From the NCBI RefSeq assembly GCF_905220415.1, contig NC_059556.1:5220501-5284500 (forward strand): 64,000 nucleotides of DNA, given 5' to 3'. Each line of letters opens with the position of its first letter. Position 1 is the first letter of the stretch. The notes below the pieces were generated by a model. The model was not told the DNA's origin. It saw nothing but the letters and a program-made list of their open reading frames with translations, and made no database searches. The translations under genes and the position numbers were made by a program. Positions 1-9,761 of this stretch are shown one piece after another. Source of the DNA: Colias croceus. Its lineage: Eukaryota > Arthropoda > Insecta > Lepidoptera > Pieridae.

Positions 1-50
1 TCTTAGTAACAGTAAATACTAACTTAGGTATTTATTTTATAATTTAAATT

Positions 51-164
51 TAAGAAATTTCAAACAAAAATGTATTTAAATACATGTTTGTTGTTTTAAA
101 TACATATTTGTTGTTTTAAATACATGTTTGTTGTTTTAAATACATGTTTGTTTGAAATTTCTTA
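51..164. repeat. 20-bp tandem array bounded by a 24-bp inverted repeat
   Basis: About four copies of a 20-bp unit (TACATGTTTGTTGTTTTAAA and variants) run from 81 to about 160. The block is bounded by inverted copies of a 24-nt sequence at 51-74 and 141-164 that differ at one position (core TTGTTTGAAATTTCTTA). The whole can fold into a hairpin. It looks like a small MITE whose interior has expanded by tandem duplication. No target duplication was confidently identified. Confidence 0.6.
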
Positions 165-388
165 ACTTAGTACCTATAGTTGTAGTATAAATTATGCTTT
201 AGTTATTTCTGTCTTTTTAAATTTTTATTGCCCGATTCTTTGATAAATGGACAGAGCCTGGCATTTACACCGTGTAGTCCTTGTACCATATCAACTGAAA
301 TACATCTGTATTGATCGGAATGTGTCATCAAGCCGCGCGTGTAAAGCCTCCATACTTTATTGTCAGCCTACGGCGTTTTGGGCCACAA

Positions 389-395
389 TATAAAA
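389..395 (+). promoter_or_regulatory. TATA box of RR-2 cuticle gene at 453
   Basis: TATAAAA lies 58 bp upstream of the start codon at 453. This leaves room for a 5' UTR of roughly 30 nt, the same arrangement as in the other cuticle genes of the window. Confidence 0.65.
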
Positions 396-452
396 TGTAT
401 GCAAGCTTTCTTAAGCATCATATCATATTGAAGCTTACAACAGTAAACTACA

Positions 453-1398
453 ATGGCTTTTAAGGTTGGTTAATTAGAGTCACGTACAAATGTTGAATTA
501 GAAAACGAACTAAAATTATAGTGTGTTAAATTCCTCAAGTGATTGATACCGAAATATTTTTTTAACAAGTACTACTGTACTAAATATATGAAATGTATAA
601 ATTTCGTTAAAGAATAAACTAATGTGTTTTCAATAATGTTACTGTGGACTATTTAAAATGTCGGAAACATTTTTAAGCTACATTTGAGTCAGCTTTTCAA
701 GTTTATCATTCCACGTATAAAAGATTGGGAAATTTATGAATATACTCTATTGATTACTTGTATTTTATAGATTTTAATCGTTGAACGTAAAAAATAAATA
801 TTGACTGTAAGTTTATATTTACAAATTATTACAGTTCGTAATCCTCGCCTGCCTGGTAGCGGCCGCTAGCGCTGGGCTGATCTCTCACGCTCCAGTCACA
901 TACCACGCTGCTCCAGTTTACGCTACAGCACCAGTCGCTAAGGTTGCCTATTCCTCACCAGTAGCTTATGCTGCCCCAGTAGCAAAAGTTGAAGAATACG
1001 ACGCGCACCCGCAATACAGCTACGCATATGACGTCCACGACAGCCTCACAGGAGATTCCAAGAGCCAACACGAGAGCCGCGACGGAGATGTCGTACACGG
1101 TTCTTACTCCCTGGTAGATTCTGATGGCACAAAGCGCACTGTTGACTACACAGCTGATCCCGTGAACGGTTTCAACGCGGTCGTGCACAAAGAAGCTCTC
1201 GGTGTCAAAGTAGCGCCCGTGGTTGCGAAAGCGGTGGCCCCTGTTGTTCACGCTGCCCCATTGAATTATCACGCTACTCCCGTGAACTATCACGCTGCTC
1301 CCGTGAACTATCACGCTACTCCCGTGAATTATCACGCTACTCCCGTGAACTATCACGCTGCACCCATTGCCTACTCCGGGAACCTATACCACCATTAA
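453..1398 (+). CDS. RR-2 cuticle protein (CPR family), two exons
   Basis: Exons 453-464 and 835-1398 join in phase 0 to give 191 residues. Exon 1 encodes only MAFK. Exon 2 follows an ACAG acceptor and begins FVILACLV, so the signal peptide is split by the 370-bp intron and should end near residue 18. Residues 57-124 form the RR-2 extended Rebers-Riddiford chitin-binding domain (EEYDAHPQY, then a GDSKSQHE-type block, RDGDVV, DGTKRTVDYTAD, GFNAVV). The C-terminal tail is a tandem run of a seven-residue NYHA(T/A)PV unit, and the protein ends HH. It is expected to be secreted and to bind chitin in the procuticle. Its closest relatives in the window are the genes at 7279-7955 and 26992-27783. A likely poly(A) signal ATTAAA is at 1433-1438. 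Confidence 0.93.
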
Positions 1399-1488
1399 TT
1401 AAAATAGCATAAATATGTTAATTATTTTTACCATTAAATTTATTTGAATTTATATTATAAGTCTATTTTTTGCATTTTTTTTTACAAT

Positions 1489-1961
1489 TCTATACATATA
1501 ATAAATCTGTAGAAGGGTCAATTCTGTACATTGAAAATATTGAAAAAATAAATAGCACTGGTGTTACTGGATCGATACCAAACCGAAATATGTGATTAAA
1601 AAAAATTTTGTCTGTCTGTCTGTCTGTATGTGAAGACATCACGTGAAAACTAACTGTTCGATTTCGATGAAACTTGGTATAATTATACCTTATTATCCTG
1701 GGCGTAAAATAGGATACTTTTTATCCTGGAAAAATACGTAGAAAAAAATTAATCTTAATTTTTCAGTTTTATCCATAGACGTTGTTCTGTAGAACCGCCA
1801 ACACACGTTGCGTATTATTATAGGCCTAGCCGTATTTGGGTCCAATCTTAGGTCCAATAGATATTTATAAGATGTCATTGTCAGAGTTACTCAAAATGGA
1901 GAAATAAACCATCCACGCGAAGACCGACATCCACGCGGATGGAGTCGCGGGCGGAAGCTAG
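1489..1961 (+). mobile_element. Non-autonomous Helitron, full-length copy
   Basis: The element starts with TCTATACATATAATAAATC and ends with CTAG at 1958-1961. A short hairpin (CATCC-ACGC-GGATG) lies about 15 nt before the end, as in Helitrons. It contains a (TCTG)n run near 1610. An inverted second copy of the same family, split by another element, lies at 13360-15282. No coding capacity. Confidence 0.8.
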
Positions 1962-3215
1962 TAATGTAATATGCCTAAGTTATAGATAGGTAATTTTTGG
2001 CAAATAGAAATTATGTTTTTATTGATTCTGTAAATCATGAAATCCTATAGATAAATTAAAGAGTACAAAATAGAAATACATTACGTTGATACGGTACGTT
2101 TTAATTTTATGACACTTATCCGGGGCTATTATAGTCAAAGCGTCATGTTGTTGCCGTTGTATTGCGTTCCTGATATTTGGTCAATCAACAAATCTAATTT
2201 TATAATTAGAACCTTATAATGCCTGAGATAAGCTCGTTCGAAATCAAACGTACATACTCTTCCAATTTGTTTCAATTGCTTAGATATTCCAAAGATTTTT
2301 CTCGATTTGACAGCTTGATGATAAGAGAGCTTATAAATATATGTTATTTCTATCGAACTAAGTAAATCACCTTAATTTGCCGTTCAATTAATAAAGTAGC
2401 TCTTTCATAGTTTTTTAACCAGTTTTTTAACCGAAAAAAAAAAACAGACAGAAAGCAAAAAAAGTTAGGAAAACAGACAAAAAGTTCAGAAGAATAATTT
2501 TGTAATTTTCTTCCAGAGAATGAATTAAATTGGCAAAAAATCCTTGTTACAAGTATTGGGATATCCTAATATAGAATACGTATAGATGCAACAATTCTAT
2601 ATACCTACTTCATAAATTATTATCTCTAATAAAATATTTTTATTTATTTAATTAATAATAGTTAAATCTCTCGATTTTATGTTATGCTGTGATTTAGATA
2701 CACTACTAGGTAGGTACTTTAAATGTGCTCTACTACTATAATATTTATGTACTCGTATTTTTGATTGATCAAACGTATGAATATGTATAATTTAATTAAT
2801 AATATTTAAAATATTGCAAGAAATTCACAGGGCTATTCTTTGAACTTTTTGTAGAGTGAGCGAAATCTTTATAAACTCTTGCCTAGCACTGATAGGTATT
2901 TATTATATTTTGGTTAACCGTAATTTATGGAATAGATTGTAAATGTATCTAAGTCTTCGATTCAATTACCTAGAAAATACAATTGTTCGTTAATGTTAAT
3001 ACTTAATTGTAATTGCATACAAATAGTAAACAGTAAACCGCTTCTTTCACTGATGCATCTCAACGTTCAGTTTCATAATGTTGGCCGAAAGTCAAAAACG
3101 TTCGAATTTTCTGCCATTGACAAATTGCAGCTCATTTTCAATTGCGAGCACATCCAAAGTGATGTCCGTACAATACTAAACGCGAACTTGGCCCAGTGTC
3201 ACAACCATCTGCCCC
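1962..3215. other. Intergenic, no gene seen
   Basis: AT-rich sequence with short ORFs only and no recognisable domain, RNA gene or element boundary. A purine-rich stretch near 2405-2485 is low complexity. The 81-codon ORF from 2993 runs through the TATA box of the next gene and is not credible. Confidence 0.6.
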
Positions 3216-3223
3216 TATATATA
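3216..3223 (+). promoter_or_regulatory. TATA box of RR-2 cuticle gene at 3287
   Basis: TATATATA preceded by CCCC, 64 bp upstream of the start codon; transcription would start near 3245-3250. Confidence 0.65.
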
Positions 3224-3286
3224 CCTCGATGCTCCTGACACCAGCATAGTCACACTTGGCTTCATAACCAACTCATCCTAACAACA

Positions 3287-4610
3287 ATGGCCTTTAAGGT
3301 AAACATTTTTCGATTTAAACAAATTTAAAACAATTGTTAATTTTTAGTCATTATCTAGCTCTTCCATCATTAATTTAACAGATAATCATATTTGTGATTT
3401 TTTGTCAAAAATTGTACTGAGTGTGAAGCACAACAAAAGGTTGTCAAGACTACTGTCTCATAGTTAAAATTAATCCAATAATCATTTTAATTTTACTTAA
3501 TTGTGATTTTAAACACATATTCTCTATCTTTAATCATAACTGTTTCACTATAAATCAAATACTTACCGAATGTATTTATTAAATTTAACTGTATTTATTT
3601 AATTAATCTAGAAACGCGTGATTAATAACTGTAACTAATGCAACATAGAACATTTTTAAACGCCTATGTAATTTAAATTCTGAGGAGGACGTAAACGCGT
3701 CCTTGACTAACGGTCCTCTAAGCTAGTTAGTAATTTCTCTGCGCAAGCATTGCGCAATTGCACTAGTCTCGCCCTCGCAAATCCGTGTCACTATTTCAAG
3801 TACGACTGTGACGTACATAAATGTAACATATTCAAGGAGTAATGTGATATAATTGCTCTATTTGTTTTAAAATCTATATGAACGGCTTTTTGAATGTTTA
3901 GTACAATGTGTTAAAATCTTATTACATGAATAAATAAATAACTAAATAAATAAATAAATAAATAAATAAAATGAATCGATTTATATTATCTTTGAATTTG
4001 ATTATAAGTGAAGTAAAAATTAATGATTTAAATTAATGCTTGTTTTTATTATTTACAGTTCGTTGTCTTCTCCTGCATCGTGGCTATCGCCCGTGCCAGC
4101 GTATACGTAGGAGCTCCAGCCGCTCCAGTAGTCGCAGCACCCCCAGTAGCAGCTAGATTGGAAGAATTCGATGCTCTTCCACAATATAGATTTGGGTACA
4201 ACGTAGCTGATTCCCTGACTGGCGACTACAAGAGCCAGCAGGAGCAACGCGACGGTGATCTCGTGCAAGGATCGTACTCGCTCGTCGACCCAGATGGCAC
4301 ACGCCGCACTGTTGATTATTCCGCTGATTCAGTCAATGGATTCAACGCGGTCGTGCGCAAGGAGCCATTGGTGGCTGCAGCACCCGCAGTCGTCGCTGAA
4401 CCAGCTGTAGTCCCCGCTCGTCTTGCTGCTGCCCCCGTTGCCGCCGCTCCCCTAGTAGCCGCTCCCGTTGCAAGATACACGGCCGCTTACACCGCCCCAG
4501 CAGCGTATGCACCCATTGCATACAATACACCCTTCGCGAGACTAGCGGCATACCCAGCACCTTACGCTCCAGTCGCCAGGCTGGCCGCTGCTCCTGTTGT
4601 TGCTGCGTAA
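3287..4610 (+). CDS. RR-2 cuticle protein (CPR family), two exons
   Basis: Exons 3287-3298 and 4059-4610, phase 0, 187 residues. Exon 1 encodes MAFK; exon 2 continues FVVFSCIVAIARA as the signal-peptide core. The RR-2 domain spans about residues 39-106 (LEEFDALPQYRFGYNVAD, GDYKSQQEQRDGDLV, DGTRRTVDYSAD, GFNAVV). The tail is Ala/Pro/Val-rich with AAPV and ARLAA repeats. This LEEFD/YKSQQEQ version is shared with the gene at 16164-17177 and differs from the EEYDAHP/SKSQHE version of three other genes here. The 760-bp intron carries an AAAT microsatellite. A poly(A) signal ATTAAA is at 4648-4653. Inferred role: secreted chitin-binding structural protein. Confidence 0.93.
3928..3970 (+). repeat. 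AAAT microsatellite
   Basis: About ten near-perfect AAAT/AATA units within the intron of the cuticle gene at 3287-4610. Confidence 0.8.
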
Positions 4611-5368
4611 ACTACTTTAATGTTTTGGACTGATCTTGACTATGGCCATTAAACTTTTTTATTTGACAATAATTTATTTTATTTAAGTACACCCTATTTT
4701 TAACAATGATGGTTCTTAAATAATACATAGTAGAACCAATAAATATCGCATAATTATATTTAAAAGTGAAGCTTACAGAAAATGTAAAACTGAAGCATAT
4801 TTTTTATATATATACATAAATACAGCATTAACTATGTCGTTTGCGACTTGGCAACGTCTATTTAAAACTACTTACACGAAACTTTCGTGTTTATTGCAGT
4901 GAATTTAATAATTTGCAAGTATCATTAATTAATCAGGGAGAATACAGTAAACACTAAACTATACTATCCAACAACCTTTACTGAGGCACTACAAACTAAG
5001 GAAACTTTAAGTTGCTTTTATCTTTGCGCTTTTTATTCCAAGTTATCCACGCTAAAAGAATAAAAAAGTACGGTAATTTACTTTTGGTCTCATCGGGAAA
5101 CCTTCTGTGCTTCGATAAAACAGAGCTGTTTGTAAGCTCTTTGTTATAACAAGGCTTAACTTCTAAAAAGTCAATAGAGTTTCTACCAATATAATTTAAT
5201 TCTGTTCATTATTATTCTAAAAATAAAAAAAATACTATGTCAATTTCGTAGTGTCATTAAATTAACGAACGATGAATAAATTGGAACAGGATTCTTTTTA
5301 TATGAATTAAGTATTATTTTTTGTAAACTATTTTTAAATTATAAATACACTTTAATAGTAAAGTTAAG
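4611..5368. other. Intergenic gap before the ODAD4-like gene
   Basis: Contains the 3' UTR and poly(A) signal (4648-4653) of the upstream cuticle gene, then AT-rich sequence with no recognisable gene or repeat. The promoter and 5' UTR of the gene at 5369 should lie at the right end; no clear TATA box was seen. Confidence 0.55.
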
Positions 5369-7150
5369 ATGGAGGAAAAACAATTATATGGTGCCTTGAC
5401 GGTGTACCGGGAACGTGGTGCTTATTTGCGGCGTTTAGAGCAATTTGAAAAAGCGAAAGCATCTTATGATGAAGCTTATAAGAATGCTCCAGATGATGTG
5501 CGAATGCTCACTGGAAGAAGTCAGGTTTGTGCAGACGCCGTACAGCCGGTTCAGGCTTATGCTGATGCGGAACTTGCCTTAAAACTCGAGCCGCATAATA
5601 TGAATGCCCGTAATATGCAAGCTCGCGCTATGTACACTATGTCTGATTTCGAAAGATCAGTCGTCATGAATTATCGTGGAGCACGAGTACGACGTCAACC
5701 TCCTTATTTCATGGAAGGAATAAATCAAGGAGTTGAAACAATTCAGGATTGTATCGGTGTCAACGCTGGCAATGTTATGGTAGATTTCTTACCCCTAATA
5801 AAACAACAAGAAGCTGCACACCCCGCTGGCGAAGAGGAAAAAAAACCATTACATGTTTCTCGAATTCCCAAACCCGAGCGCAAAAAAAAGCTGACACAAA
5901 TGCAAGCTAGAAAACATTTGACACTAGCTCGCGTCCTTGCCATGAAGTACCTTGGTCCAATGGCTTACGATAAATTCTTTCTTCAGCATTTAACAGAAGA
6001 TCCTAGACTGCAATCTGCCAATGCAGGTGGAAGTAAAGAATTAAAAGGATTAGTTAAAGAGGCACTTAGATCATTAACTGAGAGGCAAGATATGCTACGT
6101 GCGCAACGGCCATATTACACGATTAAATTAGCAGAAAAAGCAGAATCTAAGCATCAAAACAAATATAAAGATGCAGTACTGGTCAAGGAGCGTGAGATTG
6201 GAGCTCGAACATCTGAACGGCTTCTTAAGCAAATTGAAAAAAGTTTACGTGAAAATCGTATTATGGATTTAATAGCGCAAGCTGAACGTATGCAATTGTT
6301 TCTGGATAATAAAACTCCTCGCACTCTACCGGATAAAGACATTTATACAGATCGATTGTACAGAGCAGTCGGTGAAGGATATTTGGCTCAACATCGTCTT
6401 TCCTATACTCTTAGTGAACGTGGTAATAGACGCCGAATTGCTTTCCTTATGGGTCTACCAGTAGGAAGACCGACCTCCTTTGACTCTGTGATGGCTAATT
6501 ATCCTTACAAGTTCATTGATATCAAACAAGCCACAGAAAAAGTAGTTGCTACACTTGAAATGTGTGAAAATTCTACAATGAAATGTTGGTTAATGTATGA
6601 ATTAGCACGTTTACTTTGCACACAAAAGAATTATGCCTTAGCCAAATTTTACGCTAAGCGCTGTCAGCGTGAAGCTCAAGAAATTGGAAATGTAACTTGG
6701 TGGTTGAATGGGCTTTTTGTTTTAATGAGTGGGGACATGCAACAAGGCAATGCTAATGAAGTTCGAATACAGGTTGAAGAAGCTTATGAATACTCTAAAA
6801 AGTTAAATGACCCAGAAAGAGTGCAAGCATTTTTGAGTAAATGTGCAGAAATGGCCGCTGAGACGGTATCAGCTGATGAAAGGAAAGCGATAATTCAGCG
6901 TGAGAAACAGATCTTAGGCGTCATGGACGAGGTACAACGTGTGGATACTAGCGTTTTATTCAAACGGATGTCTACAGTACCAGCTGGCCGTCGATTCTCT
7001 GTATTACCTAGAAAGCCAGAAGCAGGAGAATCACGTGCTGAGCGTCGACGTCGTCGACAAAGAGGATTATCTGTTATTCCTGGTCCTGAGCGCGCTTTAC
7101 CAGCCCCACCAAAGTCGGACACTCTTGGTTTCCAGGTTTTTGATATTTAA
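5369..7150 (+). CDS. ODAD4: TPR protein, outer dynein arm docking complex subunit 4 (TTC25)-like
   Basis: A single 593-codon ORF. ODAD4/TTC25 proteins help attach outer dynein arms to axonemal microtubules in cilia and sperm flagella. TPR-like helices occupy about residues 10-115. The block around residues 84-125 (ARAMYTMSDFE, then a Gly-rich basic step and GINQGVETI) matches the vertebrate TTC25 pattern of YTMGDFE followed by GIQKAQEAI. A second TPR-like region spans about residues 400-500 (NSTMKCWLMYELARLLCTQKNYALAKFYAKRCQ region). The C-terminus is basic (RAERRRRRQRG). Length is close to vertebrate homologues (about 670). The ATG chosen is the first in frame. The gene is intronless and sits between cuticle genes on opposite strands, so it is probably unrelated to them functionally; in an insect, expression would be expected in testis or ciliated sensory neurons. 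Confidence 0.82.
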   Translation: MEEKQLYGALTVYRERGAYLRRLEQFEKAKASYDEAYKNAPDDVRMLTGRSQVCADAVQPVQAYADAELALKLEPHNMNARNMQARAMYTMSDFERSVVMNYRGARVRRQPPYFMEGINQGVETIQDCIGVNAGNVMVDFLPLIKQQEAAHPAGEEEKKPLHVSRIPKPERKKKLTQMQARKHLTLARVLAMKYLGPMAYDKFFLQHLTEDPRLQSANAGGSKELKGLVKEALRSLTERQDMLRAQRPYYTIKLAEKAESKHQNKYKDAVLVKEREIGARTSERLLKQIEKSLRENRIMDLIAQAERMQLFLDNKTPRTLPDKDIYTDRLYRAVGEGYLAQHRLSYTLSERGNRRRIAFLMGLPVGRPTSFDSVMANYPYKFIDIKQATEKVVATLEMCENSTMKCWLMYELARLLCTQKNYALAKFYAKRCQREAQEIGNVTWWLNGLFVLMSGDMQQGNANEVRIQVEEAYEYSKKLNDPERVQAFLSKCAEMAAETVSADERKAIIQREKQILGVMDEVQRVDTSVLFKRMSTVPAGRRFSVLPRKPEAGESRAERRRRRQRGLSVIPGPERALPAPPKSDTLGFQVFDI

Positions 7151-7199
7151 GTATTTATACATTAACACTTTCATAACGCAGTTACTTATATTTATATGA

Positions 7200-7205
7200 A
7201 ATAAA
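7200..7205 (+). terminator. Poly(A) signal of the ODAD4-like gene
   Basis: AATAAA 50 bp after the stop codon at 7150; a second AATAAA follows about 20 bp later. The convergent cuticle gene ends at 7279, so the two transcripts nearly meet. Confidence 0.65.
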
Positions 7206-7278
7206 CTACAATATTTGAATAAATAATTATTTTATTTCGTAATTTACATTATGACGAGAGGTAGGTATTAAAAATAAT

Positions 7279-7955
7279 TTAATGGTGGTATAGAGGGGCA
7301 GAGTATGCTACAGGTGCGGCGTGTACTACGGGAGCAGAAGCGTATGCTACTGGAGCGGCGTACGAAACTGGAGCTGCGATTTTAGCGACAACTGGAGCGA
7401 CAGCTTTCACGGCGAGAGGTTCTCTGTGTACGACAGCGTTGAAACCATTGTGGGGGTCAGCGGTGTATTCAACGGTACGCTTGGTGCCATCGGGGTCGAC
7501 AACGGAGTAAGAGCCTTGAACAACATCGCCGTCGCGAGTTTCGTGTTGTGTTTTAGAGTCACCAGTGTGTCCGTCTTGAACGTCGTAGGAGAAGCTGTAA
7601 CGGGGATGTGCGTCATATTCTTCGACGGCAACCTTTGTAACGGGAGCAGCATAGGCGACTGGAGCGTGGAGAGCGTGGGCGGAGTAGGCCAGAGGAGCTG
7701 AGTAGGCTAAGGGAGCAGCTGACAATAGACCAGCGCTAGCCGCAGCTACCAAACAGCTGAGTACTACGAACTGTAACAAAAAATATAAGTTTTTTTTTCT
7801 TCTTTAATACTAAAAATTTTTACTCTATTTATAAGCAATATGAACTGTTCGTTTTTTTACAATGACATTTATGAAGATCATATTTAACTAATTTATTTAT
7901 AGATTAGTTCTGTATGTTCAATAAGTAGTTTTTGTAGAAATACCTTGAATGCCAT
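7279..7955 (-). CDS. RR-2 cuticle protein (CPR family), two exons
   Basis: Minus-strand exons 7944-7955 (MAFK) and 7279-7770, separated by a 173-bp GT-AG intron, phase 0; 167 residues. The mature N-terminus is Ala/Tyr/Pro-rich (LAYSAP repeats). The RR-2 domain covers about residues 54-121 (EEYDAHPRYSFSYDV, GDSKTQHETRDGDVV, DGTKRTVEYTAD, GFNAVV). The tail carries VSYAAPVAYASAP-type repeats and ends YHH. It is most similar to the genes at 453-1398 and 26992-27783. The ATG used is the MAFK exon; the in-frame MLQ upstream of exon 2 is intron sequence (CAG acceptor). Expected to be secreted into chitinous cuticle. Confidence 0.93.
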
Positions 7956-8012
7956 TTTGGTTTCGATTTGATAGAATACAGAATCGTACTGATATGTAGA
8001 ATCGGCGAAGGC

Positions 8013-8020
8013 TTTTTATA
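8013..8020 (-). promoter_or_regulatory. TATA box of the minus-strand cuticle gene at 7955
   Basis: Read on the minus strand the sequence is TATAAAAA, 58 bp upstream of the ATG at 7955. Confidence 0.65.
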
Positions 8021-8367
8021 TTCGCTTTACCACAAACTTATATGTGACGTCACACTTCGCTCATATGTAATTGATCCCTGCGCCTACCGAGCTTATACTT
8101 TCGCTTTCATTTGTTCGTTAAGACAAGGTCGCGGTCTTAGCCGGAATGTGGCCATCGGATACGTTGTTATCATAAAGGTCGCTATAAAGCCTTTTTCAGT
8201 TATCATGTATGTGTCTGAATAAATAAATGTACCTAACAAAATTTGGTCTCGATTTGGTAAGATGGCAGTCATGGCATTTATAATAAACTGTAGCCAAAGG
8301 TGCTCCTTAGAGTTACATTTTAATTTTTAACTAAAATTTGCAACTAGGTAATTAAAAAATATATTTT

Positions 8368-8585
8368 AGTAGCTGCTCCGCGCGGTTTAACCGCCGTGGC
8401 TTCACTCCTGTTGGTCGTAGCGTGATTTTATAGCCTTCGCAGCGAAGCCTAATTAGCCTTCCTCGATAAATGAGCTATCTAACACCGAAAGAATTTTTGA
8501 AATCGGACCAGTAGTTCTCGAGATTAGCGCGTTCAAACAAACAAACAAACAAACTCTTCAGCTTTATCATACATATTAGTATAGA
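8368..8585 (-). mobile_element. Short Helitron-like element
   Basis: On the minus strand it starts TCTATACTAATATG, contains a (GTTT)n run, and ends in the GC-rich motif seen at Helitron 3' ends, although its CTAG is eroded. A close relative with an intact CTAG lies at 47857-48051 (shared TCGGACCAGTAGTT block). Confidence 0.7.
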
Positions 8586-8844
8586 TATTAATTTCAAAAA
8601 TTTGCTAAGGGATGCTTATTTTTTGTATTCCTTGATATCAAAACAAAACATAAAAATTTCACCCTGGGCATTTGACCGCAGCAACTTTAAGTATTTACGG
8701 GAACCTATGTAAAATATACTCTAATATGTATATACCTATAATAGTTTTCTTTACTGCGTCTGGTTTCTTTAACATTATAAATAGGTGAAAATGAGTACAA
8801 TTTAAGAAGTCACAAGCTACTAGAGCTCAAGTGAAAGCTTTCTT

Positions 8845-9550
8845 CTATAAATGGACCATAAATACCTACCTAACACTGAATTAATTTTTCAAATCGGACA
8901 GCGCCGAGACGAACGTCAAAACGCCAAGGAATAGAATACGCTATCGATAGAAATTGACATAAGCGTATGATGTTTTGCCTAAGGATTCGGTCACCCTACC
9001 AACGACAACGACGACCACCAAGAAAATTTTCATCCAGTCGCAATTAAATAAAATTGTGCAAAACACAATTAAAAATAAAATTTAAGAATTTCCTGTCGTA
9101 TTGGTGTTTGGAAAAAAAAATTTGAGATCAATGGATAAACAAACAGGTTTTTCATAGAAACGGTGGCTCCTGGAAAAAAATGTATTTAACCTTTTTTATA
9201 GATAATTAGATGATCTACAATTTTGGTTCAGGTGATTGTATGATAAACTTACCATCTCGGCGAAAATCGCAAAAAAACCCTATTTTTTTTATTAATTGAC
9301 CTCGAAATTTTTTATTTGAACTAATGATTAAAAGATTACTATAACTAAAAGATTTTGAACAAATTTCGGCAAGATTGGAATTTTGGTCGTGGTCGTCGTC
9401 GTCTTTGGTAGTGTGACCGAACCATTACCAAAATGTCATGAGCTTATGTCAAGCGTTAGCAGTTTCTATTCCATGGCGTTACGTACGTTTTTTCTAAAGG
9501 CCCTGTAGTTTCTGAGATAAGCGTGTTCAAACAAACAAACTATCTATCTT
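8845..9550 (-). mobile_element. Helitron-like copy split by a long-TIR MITE
   Basis: The left part (about 8860-8900, CTAACACTGAATTAATTTTTC then AAATCGGAC) and the right part (about 9503-9540, CTGTAGTTTCTGAGATAAGC then CAAACAAACAAAC) match adjacent segments of the element at 8368-8585. The sequence between them is a MITE of about 590 bp (about 8905-9500). Its inverted ends run for roughly 110 bp: ACGCCAAGGAATAGAA and TCGGTCACCCTACCAACGAC on the left, with near-complements at 9400-9490. No ORF. Confidence 0.7.
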
Positions 9551-9761
9551 TAATAAGTAATAATAATAAATAAGATTTATAATATGAGTAGGTATATCTC
9601 ACAATTGTTTATTATTTAATGACGTATAGGTAGAGTTTAAAATAAAAATAAATAAATTTGTTTCAATTCTTTTAATAACATAAATAACATTTAAGTAGAA
9701 AAATCCTTAACAATAATAGGTTTATATACAAGCAGTCAACAAGAAAATTGTAATAATTCAT

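Noticed and set aside
81..160. CRISPR-like array
   Set aside because: Units are contiguous 20-bp tandem repeats with no unique spacers, in a eukaryotic genome.
955..1356. 133-codon minus-strand ORF opposite the first cuticle gene
   Set aside because: It is the antisense of the RR-2 domain and tail repeats; the repetitive VHGSSVI pattern only mirrors the NYHATPV repeats. Similar antisense ORFs over the other cuticle genes were dropped for the same reason.
2993..3238. 81-codon ORF upstream of the second cuticle gene
   Set aside because: It overlaps the TATA box and transcription start of the cuticle gene and has no recognisable domain.
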